A stretch of DNA of 64,000 nucleotides from Xenorhabdus cabanillasii (GCF_003386665.1 NZ_QTUB01000001.1:930001-994000); one strand, 5' to 3'; shown: positions 18,685 through 28,736, counted from the stretch's first letter. Numbers and translations: made by a program. The notes: generated from the sequence alone by a model not told the origin.

Positions 18685-20262
18685 TTACCCGGTATATTTA
18701 TCTGAATTTATGGGTAAATTAACAACAACATGAGTCCCTTTCTGTGTTTTTAATAGCCAACTCCCACCAAGTATACAAATCCTTTCTTCAATGCCTTTCA
18801 ATCCAAAACCTCTGTTTTTTTTATCCTCCCTGATGCCGATTCCATTGTCACTAATGCGAAGTTTAATGAAATTTCCTTTTTGCTTTAGTGTAATAATTAT
18901 TATGCTGGCATCGGCGTGTTTACTGATATTATTCAACAGCTCCTGAATAACTCGATAAAGTGTTAAAAGAATCGTGCTGTTCTTGGGTTCTTGCGGCAAC
19001 TGGTAGTTGAACTGGCAAATAATGTTTTGTTCCTCGAAAGCAAACTCATTTACAAGATGGCAAATTGCCTGTTCAAATGACATTTCATCCAAAACAGGGG
19101 GACGCAATTCGCGAAGAAGCTGACGAGTAGATTGATGGATTTGTTGAGCAAGAGATTTAATCTGGTCAGCTGCTTTTATGGTCAGCGGAGAACTTGCCGT
19201 GCGTTTTACTAGCGTGGATTGGATTTGAATAGCTGTAATATTTTGCCCAATCTCATCATGTAGTTCTCTGGCTATGTTTTTACGAGTATCCTCTTCAATA
19301 TGTACTATTTTCTGCATCAGAATTCGACGTGCAGTTAATTCCTTTTCGAGCTGTGTGCGATACCGGTTAAGATTTTCTGTTAGCCGTTGCTGATGAATAA
19401 GGCTACCCGCTAATTGTTGTTGCCGACTGATTGCTATGCCAAGCCCGATTCCCAATAAGGCTTGAGTCGTTAAGAAGACCTCTAATTCTTGCAGTTCACT
19501 GAAGGAACCACTGAAATGGTGAGCAGATGTGACAATCAGACTTCCCAATAAGGCAGAAAAAACACCTCCCTGCCAACCATAATGGTAAGCCATAAAAACA
19601 TTAGGAATAAAGACTAAAATTGACAGAATTCCTTCAATTTTAGGTGATAAGAAAAATTGACCACTTACGCCTAATAAACTAAACAGGAAACACCACATAA
19701 CTAAAGATGTGCGTAATTGTGGGTAGACAGAGTCATCTGTAATAGATTGCTTTTTTAGATTTTGCTCATATATATAGATATAAATCAGATAAATAAATGG
19801 GGATAACAGAACTCCGCCAGTTAGAGAACTGAGAAAAATAAGACTGGATTTACAGGACAACAGGCTACTGAGAAAAAGGGTTTGTAATAAACTGTTAATG
19901 ATAACAGAAGCTAGCAGGATGGAGAGTTGCTGCCAATAAAGAGAATAACATTTCCATATCTGTTTAATGCTTAAGACTGTTATCAAACTGATAACAGGAG
20001 AGAGTAAAATGACTAAGTTTGTAATAAGTTGTTCGTTATTTAAACATATCAGGATGCTGTTCTCACTGATAATCAGAATTGGCAGGTAACGTCGCCATAA
20101 TAAAATCATAAGTATCAGTCTCAGCCCTTGAGGTAAAAAAAGAGCGGCCTGTTGTCCATTTTTACTCAAATAAAAACTGATTATCCATAGTGAAATCCAG
20201 GTAAAAGAATAGAAAATCAATAAAAACAAGGACTGTAAACTAAAGCGGATTTTCCAATTCAT
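18685..20262 (-). CDS. uhpB: UhpB-like membrane sensor histidine kinase
   Basis: 525 residues (500 in E. coli). The N-terminal half is a MASE1-type membrane region with about eight to ten helices (for example FYSFTWISLWIISFYL and YHYGWQGGVFSALLGSLIV). Then a HisKA_3 dimerisation domain with phosphoacceptor His in RKNIARELHDEIGQNITAI, and a HATPase with ELLNNISKHADAS, DNGIGI and GFGLKGIEERI. This is the NarX/UhpB class that pairs with LuxR-type regulators. The start follows the regulator stop by 3 nt. The symbol rests on the UhpA-B-C order; effector specificity is inferred. Confidence 0.85.
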   Translation of the reverse strand: MNWKIRFSLQSLFLLIFYSFTWISLWIISFYLSKNGQQAALFLPQGLRLILMILLWRRYLPILIISENSILICLNNEQLITNLVILLSPVISLITVLSIKQIWKCYSLYWQQLSILLASVIINSLLQTLFLSSLLSCKSSLIFLSSLTGGVLLSPFIYLIYIYIYEQNLKKQSITDDSVYPQLRTSLVMWCFLFSLLGVSGQFFLSPKIEGILSILVFIPNVFMAYHYGWQGGVFSALLGSLIVTSAHHFSGSFSELQELEVFLTTQALLGIGLGIAISRQQQLAGSLIHQQRLTENLNRYRTQLEKELTARRILMQKIVHIEEDTRKNIARELHDEIGQNITAIQIQSTLVKRTASSPLTIKAADQIKSLAQQIHQSTRQLLRELRPPVLDEMSFEQAICHLVNEFAFEEQNIICQFNYQLPQEPKNSTILLTLYRVIQELLNNISKHADASIIIITLKQKGNFIKLRISDNGIGIREDKKNRGFGLKGIEERICILGGSWLLKTQKGTHVVVNLPINSDKYTG

Positions 20263-20265
20263 CTA

Positions 20266-20895
20266 TTAACCCGTAATAATTTGATGTTGTAATGCATAAT
20301 GGACAAGATCAATAGTGGTGTCACACTGTAATTTACTTAGGATATTGGCTCGGTGAACATGTACAGTTTTAGGACTCAACATGAGTTGCTCTGCAATACT
20401 CCTGGCGTTTACTCCATTAATTAAAAGATTAAATATTTCTCGTTCTCGTGGAGTCAGTACTTGTAGAGCATCTAACTCTTGCGGTTTCTGGTGTAAAGCT
20501 TTCATGGCATCGGCACAAAGATAAATTTCTCCTTTATGAACGGTTCGTACTGCTTGTACCAGTTCTTCTGCTCCACAGCATTTTGTCAGATAGCCACGAG
20601 CTCCTGAATCAAGAGCGGTTTGCACAAGAGCAGCAGTATCATAAATGCTAAGCATAATAGTACGAAAATTAGGGCGGTTGGGACGCAGTCGTGCAAGGAG
20701 TTGCAAGCCATTTTCATGTGGCATAGAAATGTCCATGATAACTATATCAATATTTCTTTTTAGTAGGTCAGGCCATGCTTCTTTACTATTGCTGTATTGC
20801 CCTACTATTGTAATGTCATCTTCAAGTGTGAGTAGCTGAGCGAATCCTGATCTAACAACAACATGGTCATCAATAAGTGCAACTTTTATCTTCAT
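20266..20895 (-). CDS. uhpA: UhpA-like response regulator (NarL/FixJ class)
   Basis: 209 residues. Receiver domain with acidic pocket Asp9-Asp10, phosphoacceptor Asp55 in IVIMDISMPHENG and the conserved Lys in YLTKCCGAEELV. C-terminal LuxR-type helix-turn-helix LTPREREIFNLL...SPKTVHVHRANILSKL. First gene of the uhpABC-like unit. The 480 nt upstream presumably hold its promoter. Confidence 0.88.
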   Translation of the reverse strand: MKIKVALIDDHVVVRSGFAQLLTLEDDITIVGQYSNSKEAWPDLLKRNIDIVIMDISMPHENGLQLLARLRPNRPNFRTIMLSIYDTAALVQTALDSGARGYLTKCCGAEELVQAVRTVHKGEIYLCADAMKALHQKPQELDALQVLTPREREIFNLLINGVNARSIAEQLMLSPKTVHVHRANILSKLQCDTTIDLVHYALQHQIITG

Positions 20896-21377
20896 TTTTT
20901 ATGGTGATTTTTAGTATAAATGTATTTTATATATCATAATGTTTATGAAAAAGCTTTAGTGCAACTGAATGAGTTAAATTTGTTATGAAGATAACAAATT
21001 GAATAGTTACAAAAGAAAGTTACACATGTAGAATTTATTCTTGTTATAATTCATTATGTTTATTATTTTCTTATCAATAAAAATAAGAAATTTTACTGAG
21101 TTTGCTAGATGTTTTATTTATATATTGTTTAATGCTTTTATAATATCTGCAATTAAGCTTTATTGAATAACAAATTGATTAATTTATATTTGAAATGTAA
21201 TAGTTAGATAATTGTTCTGTGTGATAAATAAAAATTAATATAATTATTGAATTTTTTCAATAGCTTTCTGGATAATAATTAATAATGTTGTTTATCCGCG
21301 CTCATCGTAATTGACATGTTAAATCATTTTGTGACAGGTATTCTCGCCAATGAGGCGAATGCAATGCCAATTACTCT
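20896..21377. other. Very AT-rich spacer upstream of uhpA-like gene
   Basis: About 480 nt with no frame longer than about 30 codons that looks coding, and no strong palindrome that I could find. It should contain the uhpA promoter. Confidence 0.5.
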
Positions 21378-21500
21378 ATGACTATTTTAGTGAATATACT
21401 TTTCATATTTCAGGTTGCAGTTTTATTGATTACGCTACTTTTTATAACATGGCTGGCGGATATTATATCTGACAGCCAATTTTTTGAAACGAAAGAATAA
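21378..21500 (+). CDS. Possible 40-aa single-pass membrane protein
   Basis: A 40-codon frame starting ATG-ACT-ATT, with one strongly hydrophobic segment (about residues 3-25: ILVNILFIFQVAVLLITLLF), then a short acidic/polar tail ending FETKE. This composition is what a small inner-membrane protein looks like. It is convergent with speD, whose stop lies 4 nt beyond. There is no good Shine-Dalgarno; a GAGGCG lies too far upstream (about 20 nt). No homologue recognised, so moderate to low confidence. Confidence 0.35.
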   Translation: MTILVNILFIFQVAVLLITLLFITWLADIISDSQFFETKE

Positions 21501-21503
21501 TAT

Positions 21504-22298
21504 TTAGACATTCGGTAAATTGCGACCGTAATAAATTTCTTGAATCTCTTTTTTAAGTAAACGAATGATTTCGTTTTTTTCTGTTTCGCGTAATTCTTCG
21601 GCTGTGGTATTGAATAAATATTCATTCAGATCAAATTCTTTTAGCATCATTTTGGTATGGAAAAGATTTTCCTGAAAAATATTCACATCCATCATATAGT
21701 ATTGAGATTGAATTTCTTCGGTCACATAATTTTGAATGGAATTAATCTCGTGATCGATATACAGTTTTACTCCGTTTATATCCCGGGTAAAACCACGAAC
21801 ACGGTAGTCCATCGTTACAATGTCAGATTCCAATTCATGGATCAGATAATTGAGGGCTTTAAGTGGTGAAATGACGCCACAAGTGGAAACTTCAATATCT
21901 GCCCTGAATGTACATATTCCGCCATCAGGGTGGCTTTCTGGATAGGTATGTACACAGATATGGCTTTTATCCAAATGGGCGACGACAGAGTCAGGCAGAG
22001 GGCCAGGATTTTCCGTATTATCCACAAGTCTGGGATCTATGGGTTCTTCACTAATCAGAATGGTTACACTTGCCCCTTGAGGATCATAATTTTGGCGGGC
22101 AATATTAAGAATGTTTGCACCAATGATTGAACAGGTTTCACTGAGAATTTCAGTTAAGCGATTTGCATTATACTGTTCATCAATGTACGCGATATAACTG
22201 TCGCGATCGGCGTTCGTTTTTGCATAACAAATATCGTAGATACAAAAACTCAAACTTTTTGTGAGATTGTTAAAGCCGTGCAATTTCAGTTTACGCAA
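21504..22298 (-). CDS. speD: S-adenosylmethionine decarboxylase proenzyme
   Basis: Makes decarboxylated SAM, the aminopropyl donor for spermidine. 264 residues, the same as E. coli SpeD. The self-cleavage site that generates the pyruvoyl cofactor is visible as [20 protein letters not shown] (Ser after DK). Downstream partner of speE in a minus-strand operon, 26 nt after its stop. Confidence 0.98.
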   Translation of the reverse strand: MRKLKLHGFNNLTKSLSFCIYDICYAKTNADRDSYIAYIDEQYNANRLTEILSETCSIIGANILNIARQNYDPQGASVTILISEEPIDPRLVDNTENPGPLPDSVVAHLDKSHICVHTYPESHPDGGICTFRADIEVSTCGVISPLKALNYLIHELESDIVTMDYRVRGFTRDINGVKLYIDHEINSIQNYVTEEIQSQYYMMDVNIFQENLFHTKMMLKEFDLNEYLFNTTAEELRETEKNEIIRLLKKEIQEIYYGRNLPNV

Positions 22299-22324
22299 TT
22301 TATTTCACCTCCCGGTATGGGTGA

Positions 22325-23188
22325 CTATTGGTTTCCAGATAGAGAGTCCAGCAAGTATTGTGGCAGAGCAAAACTACCTGCATGTACCGCTGGGGTGTAG
22401 TAACGGCAGGTTATAGCCGCATTGTCGAAACGTTGTTGCAGAGTTTTCAGAGATATTTGGCGCAAAGCAGGATTTTGGGTTGCCCATGCAAATGTCATGA
22501 TCCCTCCGTAATAAGTAGGGATAGCAGCCTGATAAAAACCGCTGTCAGCAAAACAATGAGTTAATTTTTTATGGCTTGTGATGGCTTCACCCTGTTGCAG
22601 AAAGCAAACGCCATTTTGGGCTACAAAAATACCACCGTCATTCAGGCAGCGAGCGCAGCCTTCATAAAATTCAGATGTGAATAAACTTTCTCCGGGCCCT
22701 TCTGGATCAGTACAATCAGAGATGATGACATCAAATTTATCAGAGGTTGTATTAACGAAACTGACACCATCGTCAATGACGAGTTTGAAACGGGGATCAT
22801 CGTAAGCCCCTGCATTATGGTTTGGTAAATATTGGCGGCAGAATTCAACAACTCCTGCATCAATTTCTACCATAGTGATATTATTGAGATAATTATGACG
22901 GCAAACTTCACGCAACATTCCGCCATCACCTCCACCGATAATCAAAACCTTTTTTGCCTGACCATGGGCAAATAGTGGAACATGCGCCATCATTTCATGA
23001 TAAATAAATTCGTCACGCTCCGTCGTTTGTACTACGCCATCAAGAGCCATAATGCGGCCCATCTCTGCATTTTCGAAGATAATCAGATCTTGATGTTCGG
23101 TTTTGTTGTGATAGAGCACGTTTTCAACTGTGAAATACTGGCCAAAATTGGCATGTAATGTTTCATACCAAACGTTTTCTTGTGGCAT
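22325..23188 (-). CDS. speE: Spermidine synthase
   Basis: Transfers the aminopropyl group from decarboxylated SAM to putrescine. 287 residues (288 in E. coli). Family motifs: [11 protein letters not shown], the SAM-binding [15 protein letters not shown], and the catalytic aspartate region [19 protein letters not shown]. First gene of speED, with yacC about 100 nt upstream in the same orientation. Confidence 0.98.
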   Translation of the reverse strand: MPQENVWYETLHANFGQYFTVENVLYHNKTEHQDLIIFENAEMGRIMALDGVVQTTERDEFIYHEMMAHVPLFAHGQAKKVLIIGGGDGGMLREVCRHNYLNNITMVEIDAGVVEFCRQYLPNHNAGAYDDPRFKLVIDDGVSFVNTTSDKFDVIISDCTDPEGPGESLFTSEFYEGCARCLNDGGIFVAQNGVCFLQQGEAITSHKKLTHCFADSGFYQAAIPTYYGGIMTFAWATQNPALRQISLKTLQQRFDNAAITCRYYTPAVHAGSFALPQYLLDSLSGNQ

Positions 23189-23291
23189 GTATGGTATTCC
23201 TCCATTATGGCACTCATGATTATGGGGTGCACATAATAGCTAACTAAAAAGTTAGTTGCACTGTGATCGTTACCTGAGAGTGATTAGAAAG

Positions 23292-23639
23292 TTATTTGAC
23301 ATAAGCAAGTAGGCTGAGGGAGCGCCGGGCAAGAGAATGACATTTTACCTCATGAGGCAGGTTGATTCCCTTCAGATCGTTATAGCCCAACTGATTTAGT
23401 TTCTCCATTAACTGACCATCATAGTTACTAAGATCCCATTTATTACGTTGGGCAAAATAGACGATTGTACGTCTGATTTCTCTTTCCGGGATCTGACTAT
23501 AACCGCAATCATATTTTAGGTAGATGTAGACTGCGGTGAGATCAGCAAGATCTTCAGCTTCATTTTCAGACAAAGCCCTTGCAGGTTGTGTGAAACCAAA
23601 TAGAACCAGAATGTAAGTTAATAAGGCAAGTTTTTGCAT
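23292..23639 (-). CDS. yacC: YacC-family exported protein (pilotin-like)
   Basis: 115 residues with a signal peptide of about 22 residues (LLTYILVLFGFTQPARALS) and two cysteines in the mature part (YDCGYS and EVKCHS) that could form a disulfide, as in the AspS/YacC pilotin fold. Position beside speED is the same as in E. coli. No type II secretion genes are in this window, so a secretin-pilotin role is unproven. In E. coli cueO separates yacC from hpt; here only about 270 nt of non-coding sequence remains. Confidence 0.85.
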   Translation of the reverse strand: MQKLALLTYILVLFGFTQPARALSENEAEDLADLTAVYIYLKYDCGYSQIPEREIRRTIVYFAQRNKWDLSNYDGQLMEKLNQLGYNDLKGINLPHEVKCHSLARRSLSLLAYVK

Positions 23640-23912
23640 AATTCCTATAATATTGATTTTTTACTATTTTGCTTAAGTTAACATATTAATATCTTTATTA
23701 GCCAAACTTTATTTACCTGAATTTGGAAAATTACCATTTTTAATTACCAGTAAAAATTACCGTATGTTAATGAATAGGGTTTGTTCTTATGTCAGAGAGT
23801 GTTATTTTATGCGCTCGATGAGCTTATGGTGTTGATCGGTGTGTAAATAATCACACTCATTATTGATGATTTTTGTGGTTATTTAAAATAAAATCAACTG
23901 GTTATATTTATA

Positions 23913-24449
23913 ATGAAACATATTGTAGAAGTAATGATCTCCAAACAGGAGGTTAAGCAACGTATTGCTGAACTGGGGCAACAGATCACAGAGCATTACC
24001 GCAACAGCGATCGTGAACTGGTATTGGTTGGCCTGTTAAGAGGATCGTTTATTTTCATGGCGGATTTGTGCCGTGAAATTCAGGTCCCTCACGAAGTGGA
24101 TTTTATGACAGCGTCCAGTTATGGCAGTGGAATGAACTCTACCCGCGATGTGAAAATCCTGAAAGATCTGGATGAAGATATTCGTAATAAAGATGTGTTG
24201 ATCGTTGAAGATATTATCGATTCAGGCAATACACTAAATAAAATTCGTGAGATCCTGGCCCTGCGTGAACCAAACTCGCTGGCGATTTGTACGTTGCTGA
24301 ACAAGCCATCCCGTCGTGAAGTTGATGTGCCAGTTGAATGGATTGGTTACTCAATTGAAGATAAATTCGTGGTTGGCTATGGTATTGACTATGCTCAGCG
24401 TTATCGGCATCTGCCTTATATTGGCCATGTTATTCTGCTGGAAGAGTAA
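23913..24449 (+). CDS. hpt: Hypoxanthine phosphoribosyltransferase
   Basis: Purine salvage: hypoxanthine (and guanine) plus PRPP to nucleotides. 178 residues, as in E. coli. The PRPP-binding motif [14 protein letters not shown], the flexible-loop [13 protein letters not shown] and the C-terminal [20 protein letters not shown] are all present. Start ATG 23913 gives the family N-terminus MKHIVEVMI; no clear SD is visible. Convergent with can across a shared terminator. Confidence 0.97.
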   Translation: MKHIVEVMISKQEVKQRIAELGQQITEHYRNSDRELVLVGLLRGSFIFMADLCREIQVPHEVDFMTASSYGSGMNSTRDVKILKDLDEDIRNKDVLIVEDIIDSGNTLNKIREILALREPNSLAICTLLNKPSRREVDVPVEWIGYSIEDKFVVGYGIDYAQRYRHLPYIGHVILLEE

Positions 24450-24487
24450 ATTCTTGCGCTAATGTACAAGGACATTGGTACAGTAAA

Positions 24488-24516
24488 TAAATGGCAGTTT
24501 TAACTGCCATTTACTT
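24488..24516. terminator. Bidirectional terminator between hpt and can
   Basis: TAAATGGCAGTT (24488-24499) and AACTGCCATTTA (24502-24513) form a 12-bp stem, with CTTTT on the plus side and a T-rich tract on the minus side. Confidence 0.85.
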
Positions 24517-24529
24517 TTACAGAAATTTG

Positions 24530-25183
24530 TTACTTTTTATTAGCCAGCTTAGAGATAGCCTGGCGGTAATTTAGTTCCAATTTTTCCCGGCTGTCTGCGG
24601 TAATATCCAGATCATGGAGTTCACCATCCTTCAAACCGTATACCCAACCGTGGATCATCACTTTTTGCCCACGTTTCCACGCTGATTGCATAATGGTTGA
24701 ATGACCAAGGTTATAAACCTGTTCAATAACATTCAGTTCGCATAAACGATTCAGTCGATCATTAGGTGGCAACTCGCCAAGCATTGAGCTGTGTTTGTAC
24801 CATAAATCACGGATATGAAGCAGCCAGTTATTGATTAAGCCTAATTCAGTGCCGTCTACTGCCGCTTCAATACCACCGCATCCGTAGTGACCACAGATGA
24901 TAATATGCTCAACCTGTAAAACATCGACAGCATACTGTACAACGGATAAGCAATTTAAATCAGTATGTATAACAAGGTTTGCAACATTCCGGTGAACGAA
25001 AAGATCACCCGGTGCGGCATCGATCAGCTTTTCAGCAGGTACACGGCTATCAGAACAGCCTATCCATAGAAAGTGGGGCTTTTGTGCTTTTGATAATTCA
25101 TTGAAGAAATGCGGGTTTTCTTCATTTACGGATTTAGACCACTGCTTGTTCCTGGCAAACAGCTCTTCAATTTTTCTCATCAT
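24530..25183 (-). CDS. can: Beta-class carbonic anhydrase
   Basis: Zinc enzyme for reversible CO2 hydration, needed for growth in air. 217 residues. Zn ligands lie in [12 protein letters not shown] and [15 protein letters not shown] (Cys-Asp/Arg dyad and His-x2-Cys). Strong similarity to E. coli Can throughout. A second ATG follows the first directly, so the start may be one codon later. Divergent from yadGH. Confidence 0.97.
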   Translation of the reverse strand: MMRKIEELFARNKQWSKSVNEENPHFFNELSKAQKPHFLWIGCSDSRVPAEKLIDAAPGDLFVHRNVANLVIHTDLNCLSVVQYAVDVLQVEHIIICGHYGCGGIEAAVDGTELGLINNWLLHIRDLWYKHSSMLGELPPNDRLNRLCELNVIEQVYNLGHSTIMQSAWKRGQKVMIHGWVYGLKDGELHDLDITADSREKLELNYRQAISKLANKK

Positions 25184-25364
25184 GACTAATAGCCTGGCAA
25201 CATTTTTGAGATAGAATCATATACAACATTAATTGAGAATTTAATATTTAATTGAGTAATGTTTTTGATTTGATCCCTATCATTGAAAAGAAGTATAGGG
25301 AAAATAGTGGCATAATCTCTATCTTGCACTCAAAAATAGCAAAGAATAAAGGTGTTTTTGACTT

Positions 25365-26291
25365 ATGGCTTATGCATTGGAATTAACGCAGCTCACGAAG
25401 ACCTATAAAGGTGGAGTAAAAGCATTGCGTGGGATTGATTTACGTGTAGAAGCTGGCGATTTCTACGCACTTTTGGGGCCAAATGGTGCAGGAAAATCGA
25501 CCACCATCGGCATCATCAGCTCTTTGGTTAATAAAAGTAGCGGTAAGGTCAACGTATTTGGTTACGATATTGATACGGACCTGGTTAATGCCAAACGCCA
25601 GTTGGGTTTAGTGCCGCAGGAATTTAATTTCAATCCGTTTGAAACAGTAATTCAGATTGTATTGAATCAGGCGGGATATTACGGCGTACCACGCGATGTG
25701 GCGCAAAGCAGAGCGGAAACCTATCTGTCACAACTGGACCTATGGGGCAAACGCAATGAACGGGCAATCCGTTTATCAGGCGGGATGAAACGCCGTCTGA
25801 TGATTGCCCGTGCTTTGATACACGAGCCCAATTTATTAATTTTAGATGAACCTACTGCCGGAGTGGATATTGAACTGCGTCGCTCCATGTGGGAGTTTTT
25901 GAAGACTTTGAATGCACAGGGAACGACGATCATCCTGACAACTCACTATCTGGAAGAGGCTGAAATGCTGTGCCGTAATATTGGCATTATTCAGAATGGT
26001 GAGTTGGTGGAAAATACCAGCATGAAGGATTTACTCAGCCAGCTGGAACTGGAAACGTTCTTATTCGATTTAGCACCGAAGGGAAATATGCCGGTTCTGC
26101 AAGGTTATGGCTATCGTTTGATGGACACCACCATATTAGAAGTGGATGTAAAACGCGGACAGGGATTAAATGATATTTTTTCCCAATTGAGTATGCAGGG
26201 TATCCAAATTAACAGTATGCGCAACAAAGCGAATCGTTTAGAAGAGCTGTTTGTTGGGTTGACAAATAATAACCAAGGAGTTCGTCAATGA
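25365..26291 (+). CDS. yadG: ABC exporter ATPase YadG
   Basis: ATP-binding subunit of an ABC-2 type exporter. Walker A GPNGAGKST, signature LSGGMKRRLMIARAL, Walker B LLILDEPTAGVD, and the H-loop LTTHYLEEAEML. 308 residues. It overlaps yadH by 4 nt (ATGA), as a translationally coupled pair. Substrate unknown. Confidence 0.95.
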   Translation: MAYALELTQLTKTYKGGVKALRGIDLRVEAGDFYALLGPNGAGKSTTIGIISSLVNKSSGKVNVFGYDIDTDLVNAKRQLGLVPQEFNFNPFETVIQIVLNQAGYYGVPRDVAQSRAETYLSQLDLWGKRNERAIRLSGGMKRRLMIARALIHEPNLLILDEPTAGVDIELRRSMWEFLKTLNAQGTTIILTTHYLEEAEMLCRNIGIIQNGELVENTSMKDLLSQLELETFLFDLAPKGNMPVLQGYGYRLMDTTILEVDVKRGQGLNDIFSQLSMQGIQINSMRNKANRLEELFVGLTNNNQGVRQ

Positions 26292-27058
26292 TCCAACTAT
26301 ACTGGGTGGCATTGAAAACTATCTGGATTAAAGAAGTGACTCGCTTTGGTCGTATTTGGGTACAGACTTTGCTACCACCCGTGATTACTATGTCTCTCTA
26401 TTTTGTCATTTTTGGCAATCTGGTGGGTTCCCGTATTGGGGAAATGGGGGGCGTAGCATATATGCAGTTTATTGTCCCCGGCCTGATTATGATGTCTGTG
26501 ATCACTAACTCATATTCAAACGTCTCCTCTTCCTTCTTTGGTGCTAAGTTTCAGCGTAGTATTGAAGAAGTGCTGGTTGCGCCTGTGCCAACACATGTCA
26601 TTATTGCCGGGTTTGTTGGCGGTGGAGTGGCTCGTGGTGTATGTGTGGGCATTTTAGTTACACTGGTTTCTTTGCTTTTTGTGCCGTTACAGCTCCACTC
26701 ATGGGGAATGGTCGTAATAACCTTACTGGCAACATCGATATTATTTTCATTAGCTGGCTTATTGAATGCCATTTTTGCAAAAACCTTTGATGATATCAGC
26801 ATCATTCCGACTTTTGTTCTGACGCCATTAACCTATTTGGGTGGTGTATTTTATTCCCTGACTTTACTGCCTGAATTTTGGCAGATGGTATCGAAGCTGA
26901 ATCCAATCGTTTATATGGTCAGTGGATTTCGCTATGGTTTCCTCGGTATTGCTGATGTATCTCTGGTAATGACATTAGGTATGTTGGGTATGTTTATCCT
27001 CAGTTTTTACTTACTGGCTTGGTATTTGATCGAGTCGGGCAGAGGGCTGAGAACCTAA
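26288..27058 (+). CDS. yadH: ABC-2 type permease YadH
   Basis: Six-helix membrane subunit for YadG, 256 residues, with the ABC-2 pattern FGAKFQRSIEEVLVAPVPTHVII in the cytoplasmic coupling region and PLTYLGGVFYSLTLLPEFWQ before the last helices. Followed by a 16-bp perfect hairpin. Confidence 0.94.
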   Translation: MIQLYWVALKTIWIKEVTRFGRIWVQTLLPPVITMSLYFVIFGNLVGSRIGEMGGVAYMQFIVPGLIMMSVITNSYSNVSSSFFGAKFQRSIEEVLVAPVPTHVIIAGFVGGGVARGVCVGILVTLVSLLFVPLQLHSWGMVVITLLATSILFSLAGLLNAIFAKTFDDISIIPTFVLTPLTYLGGVFYSLTLLPEFWQMVSKLNPIVYMVSGFRYGFLGIADVSLVMTLGMLGMFILSFYLLAWYLIESGRGLRT

Positions 27059-27081
27059 GCAGGTTCGTCTGAACATAAAAT

Positions 27082-27116
27082 ATGTAGCCCTGCTGTGTTG
27101 CACAGCAGGGCTACAT
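27082..27116. terminator. 16-bp perfect inverted repeat after yadH
   Basis: ATGTAGCCCTGCTGTG (27082-27097), loop TTG, then its exact complement (27101-27116). There is no T-run on either side, so it may act as a transcript-end stabiliser rather than a classical terminator. It also lies at the 3' end of the RidA relic on the opposite strand. Confidence 0.55.
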
Positions 27117-27140
27117 CGCATATAGAAGTATCGTTTATCG

Positions 27141-27381
27141 CTACCCGCCTTGTTTTGCATTATTGGCAGGAATGGTTGCCAAGGAATGTTTGATTAAATC
27201 GGATTTTTGCCATTTCTCTTGCTCAAGAATTGATGTGATTTGTTGGAGGATCATCAGGGTTTGTGATTCAACATCGTGACCTTGTGATTCTGTACCCAGT
27301 GGGTGGGCCCTGAAATATACAGTAGGTTATGATGTTTCGTTGCATGTACGTAGGAGCCTTTCACTTGCGGTAGGCTGACAT
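27141..27381 (-). pseudogene. Frameshifted RidA/YjgF-family relic
   Basis: On the minus strand ATG-TCA-GCC-TAC-CGC-AAG is cut by TGA. The next frame continues VKGSYVHATKHHNLLYISGP, and a further shift gives GTESQGHDVESQTLMILQQI then TSILEQEKWQKSDLIK before TAG. Joined, this reads as the N-terminal two thirds of a RidA-type protein (binding-site YISG and the QT..ILQ.I..ILE helix). Two or more frame changes in 240 nt rule out a working gene. Confidence 0.6.
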
Positions 27382-27668
27382 AATTTATCCGAGTGACCAA
27401 GAAAAACTCCTTAGTAATATTTTAACATTCAATATTTTTATATTATCGATCGTATCAGTGGTAATCACTTGCACAACCTTTGTTAAGTCTAATAACAAAT
27501 AATACTTTGTATAGTCATATTCATTTAGCTCTAATTTCTTCTGTGACAAAATATCTGCTTTTATACATATATCATTACCTTTTTTATTTGAGATTATTTA
27601 TATAATCAAGTTGAAATGATATTTCGAATTATTTTCTTAGAATTATATTTTTAAATAGCATTGGAATG
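27382..27668. other. AT-rich spacer between RidA relic and IS630 element
   Basis: No gene supported on either strand. Probably the decayed upstream region of the RidA relic. Confidence 0.4.
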
Positions 27669-28736
27669 TTACTGTTTTAAGTACTCAAGAAAAGTTAATT
27701 GCAAATTGGTCGCCATAACCTTTCAATAAAGTATTTAACTCATACTCCATGGTATCCTGAGTCCAAGTGATAAAACGTCGCCAGTGGTATTTGGCCTGTT
27801 TCCAGACGATTTCAATCAGATTTAGCTCTGGGCTGTAAGCGGGAAGATAGAGTAAAAGCATGTTGTGTTCTCGTCACCAGCCATTTCTGATTTCTTCCTC
27901 GATCCCGTGATGGATACGCGCATTATCCAACACTACAAATGTTAGGCGGTTGTCCCCTTGTTTGGCCACCTGCTCTAAAAAATCAATCACGTCATCTCGC
28001 GTGATACTGCCTGACATTGTCTGGTAAAACAGCGTGTTATCCGTGTAATTTAACGCACCCAGAACTGACCGTCTGTCATGCTCTTGAGGCTCAGTTTCAT
28101 GGGACTTACCCCGTGGACTCCATCCATATTGCACCGGAGGAGACGCGGCAAAACCCGCCTCATCAAAATAGACCAGACGGTAATGTCCTGACCGTGCTCC
28201 GGCCTTAATTTTATTCAGCAAGGCGGATTTTTTAGCAAACTCCGTTTCGTTGCGCTTTTTTTAAGCGACAGGCGGGTTCGTTTATAGGTGAGTCCCTGCT
28301 TTTTCAGGGTATTCGCCAGCGTTTCAAGCGTACAGGGCAGGGAACCATGCCTGGCTTCGACGCACTGCGCTATCCGGGCTAGCGTCAGGAACTCTGCGCT
28401 GGCGGCTTCGACCGCAGTGGCAATCATATCAGGCGTCATGGCGAGATACCGGCCTCCGGCATGACCGCCTAATAATCCCGCTATCCCTGAATTGTGCCAC
28501 ATGTGAACCCAATTATAGATAACCCGGAGACTGCATCCTATTTCAGCGGTGATCTGGGACGGCTTGATCCCTCTGGCAAGCATGAGCAAACCCGTTCCTC
28601 GCGTACGAATGTCCCGGTGTGGGTGATTCAAAGCGAGTTGTTGCAATGTTATTCGTTCAGGCTCAGAAAGGATTATCTTCGATTTCATAAGAACAGGCAG
28701 AGAGTCGGGTTATCGTGTTATCGATTATAACAGTAA
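27669..28736 (-). mobile_element. Degenerate IS630-family insertion sequence
   Basis: About 1.07 kb bounded by imperfect inverted repeats TTACTGTTTTAA (27669-27680) and TTATAACAGTAA (28725-28736), 11 of 12 matching. It contains one broken IS630-type transposase gene. The exact outer ends and the TA target duplication expected for this family were not fixed by eye. Confidence 0.8.
27685..28688 (-). pseudogene. IS630 transposase, frameshift plus in-frame stop
   Basis: The N-terminal part (28688 to about 28250) has helix-turn-helix repeats (PSQITAEIGCSLRVIYNWVHMW). The catalytic part holds DDE residues in VYFDEAGFAASPP, VVLDNARIHHG and LPAYSPELNLIEIVWKQAKY. The two halves are joined only by a -1 shift at seven A residues (CTTAAAAAAAGCG on the minus strand, about 28254-28264), and a TGA after RNGW (about 27872) cuts off the last 60 residues containing the final Glu. 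The total of 1004 nt is one base short of 335 codons. The A-run might allow ribosomal slippage, but the extra stop shows this copy is dead. Confidence 0.88.

Noticed and set aside
27082..27116. Long perfect palindrome considered as part of a CRISPR or mobile-element end.
   Set aside because: Single copy, no repeat-spacer pattern, and no related repeat at the IS630 ends; it lies right after yadH, so a transcript-end hairpin is simpler.
28254..28264. Programmed -1 frameshift making a functional IS630 transposase.
   Set aside because: Even if slippage happens, the TGA after RNGW removes the last catalytic residue, so this copy cannot be active.
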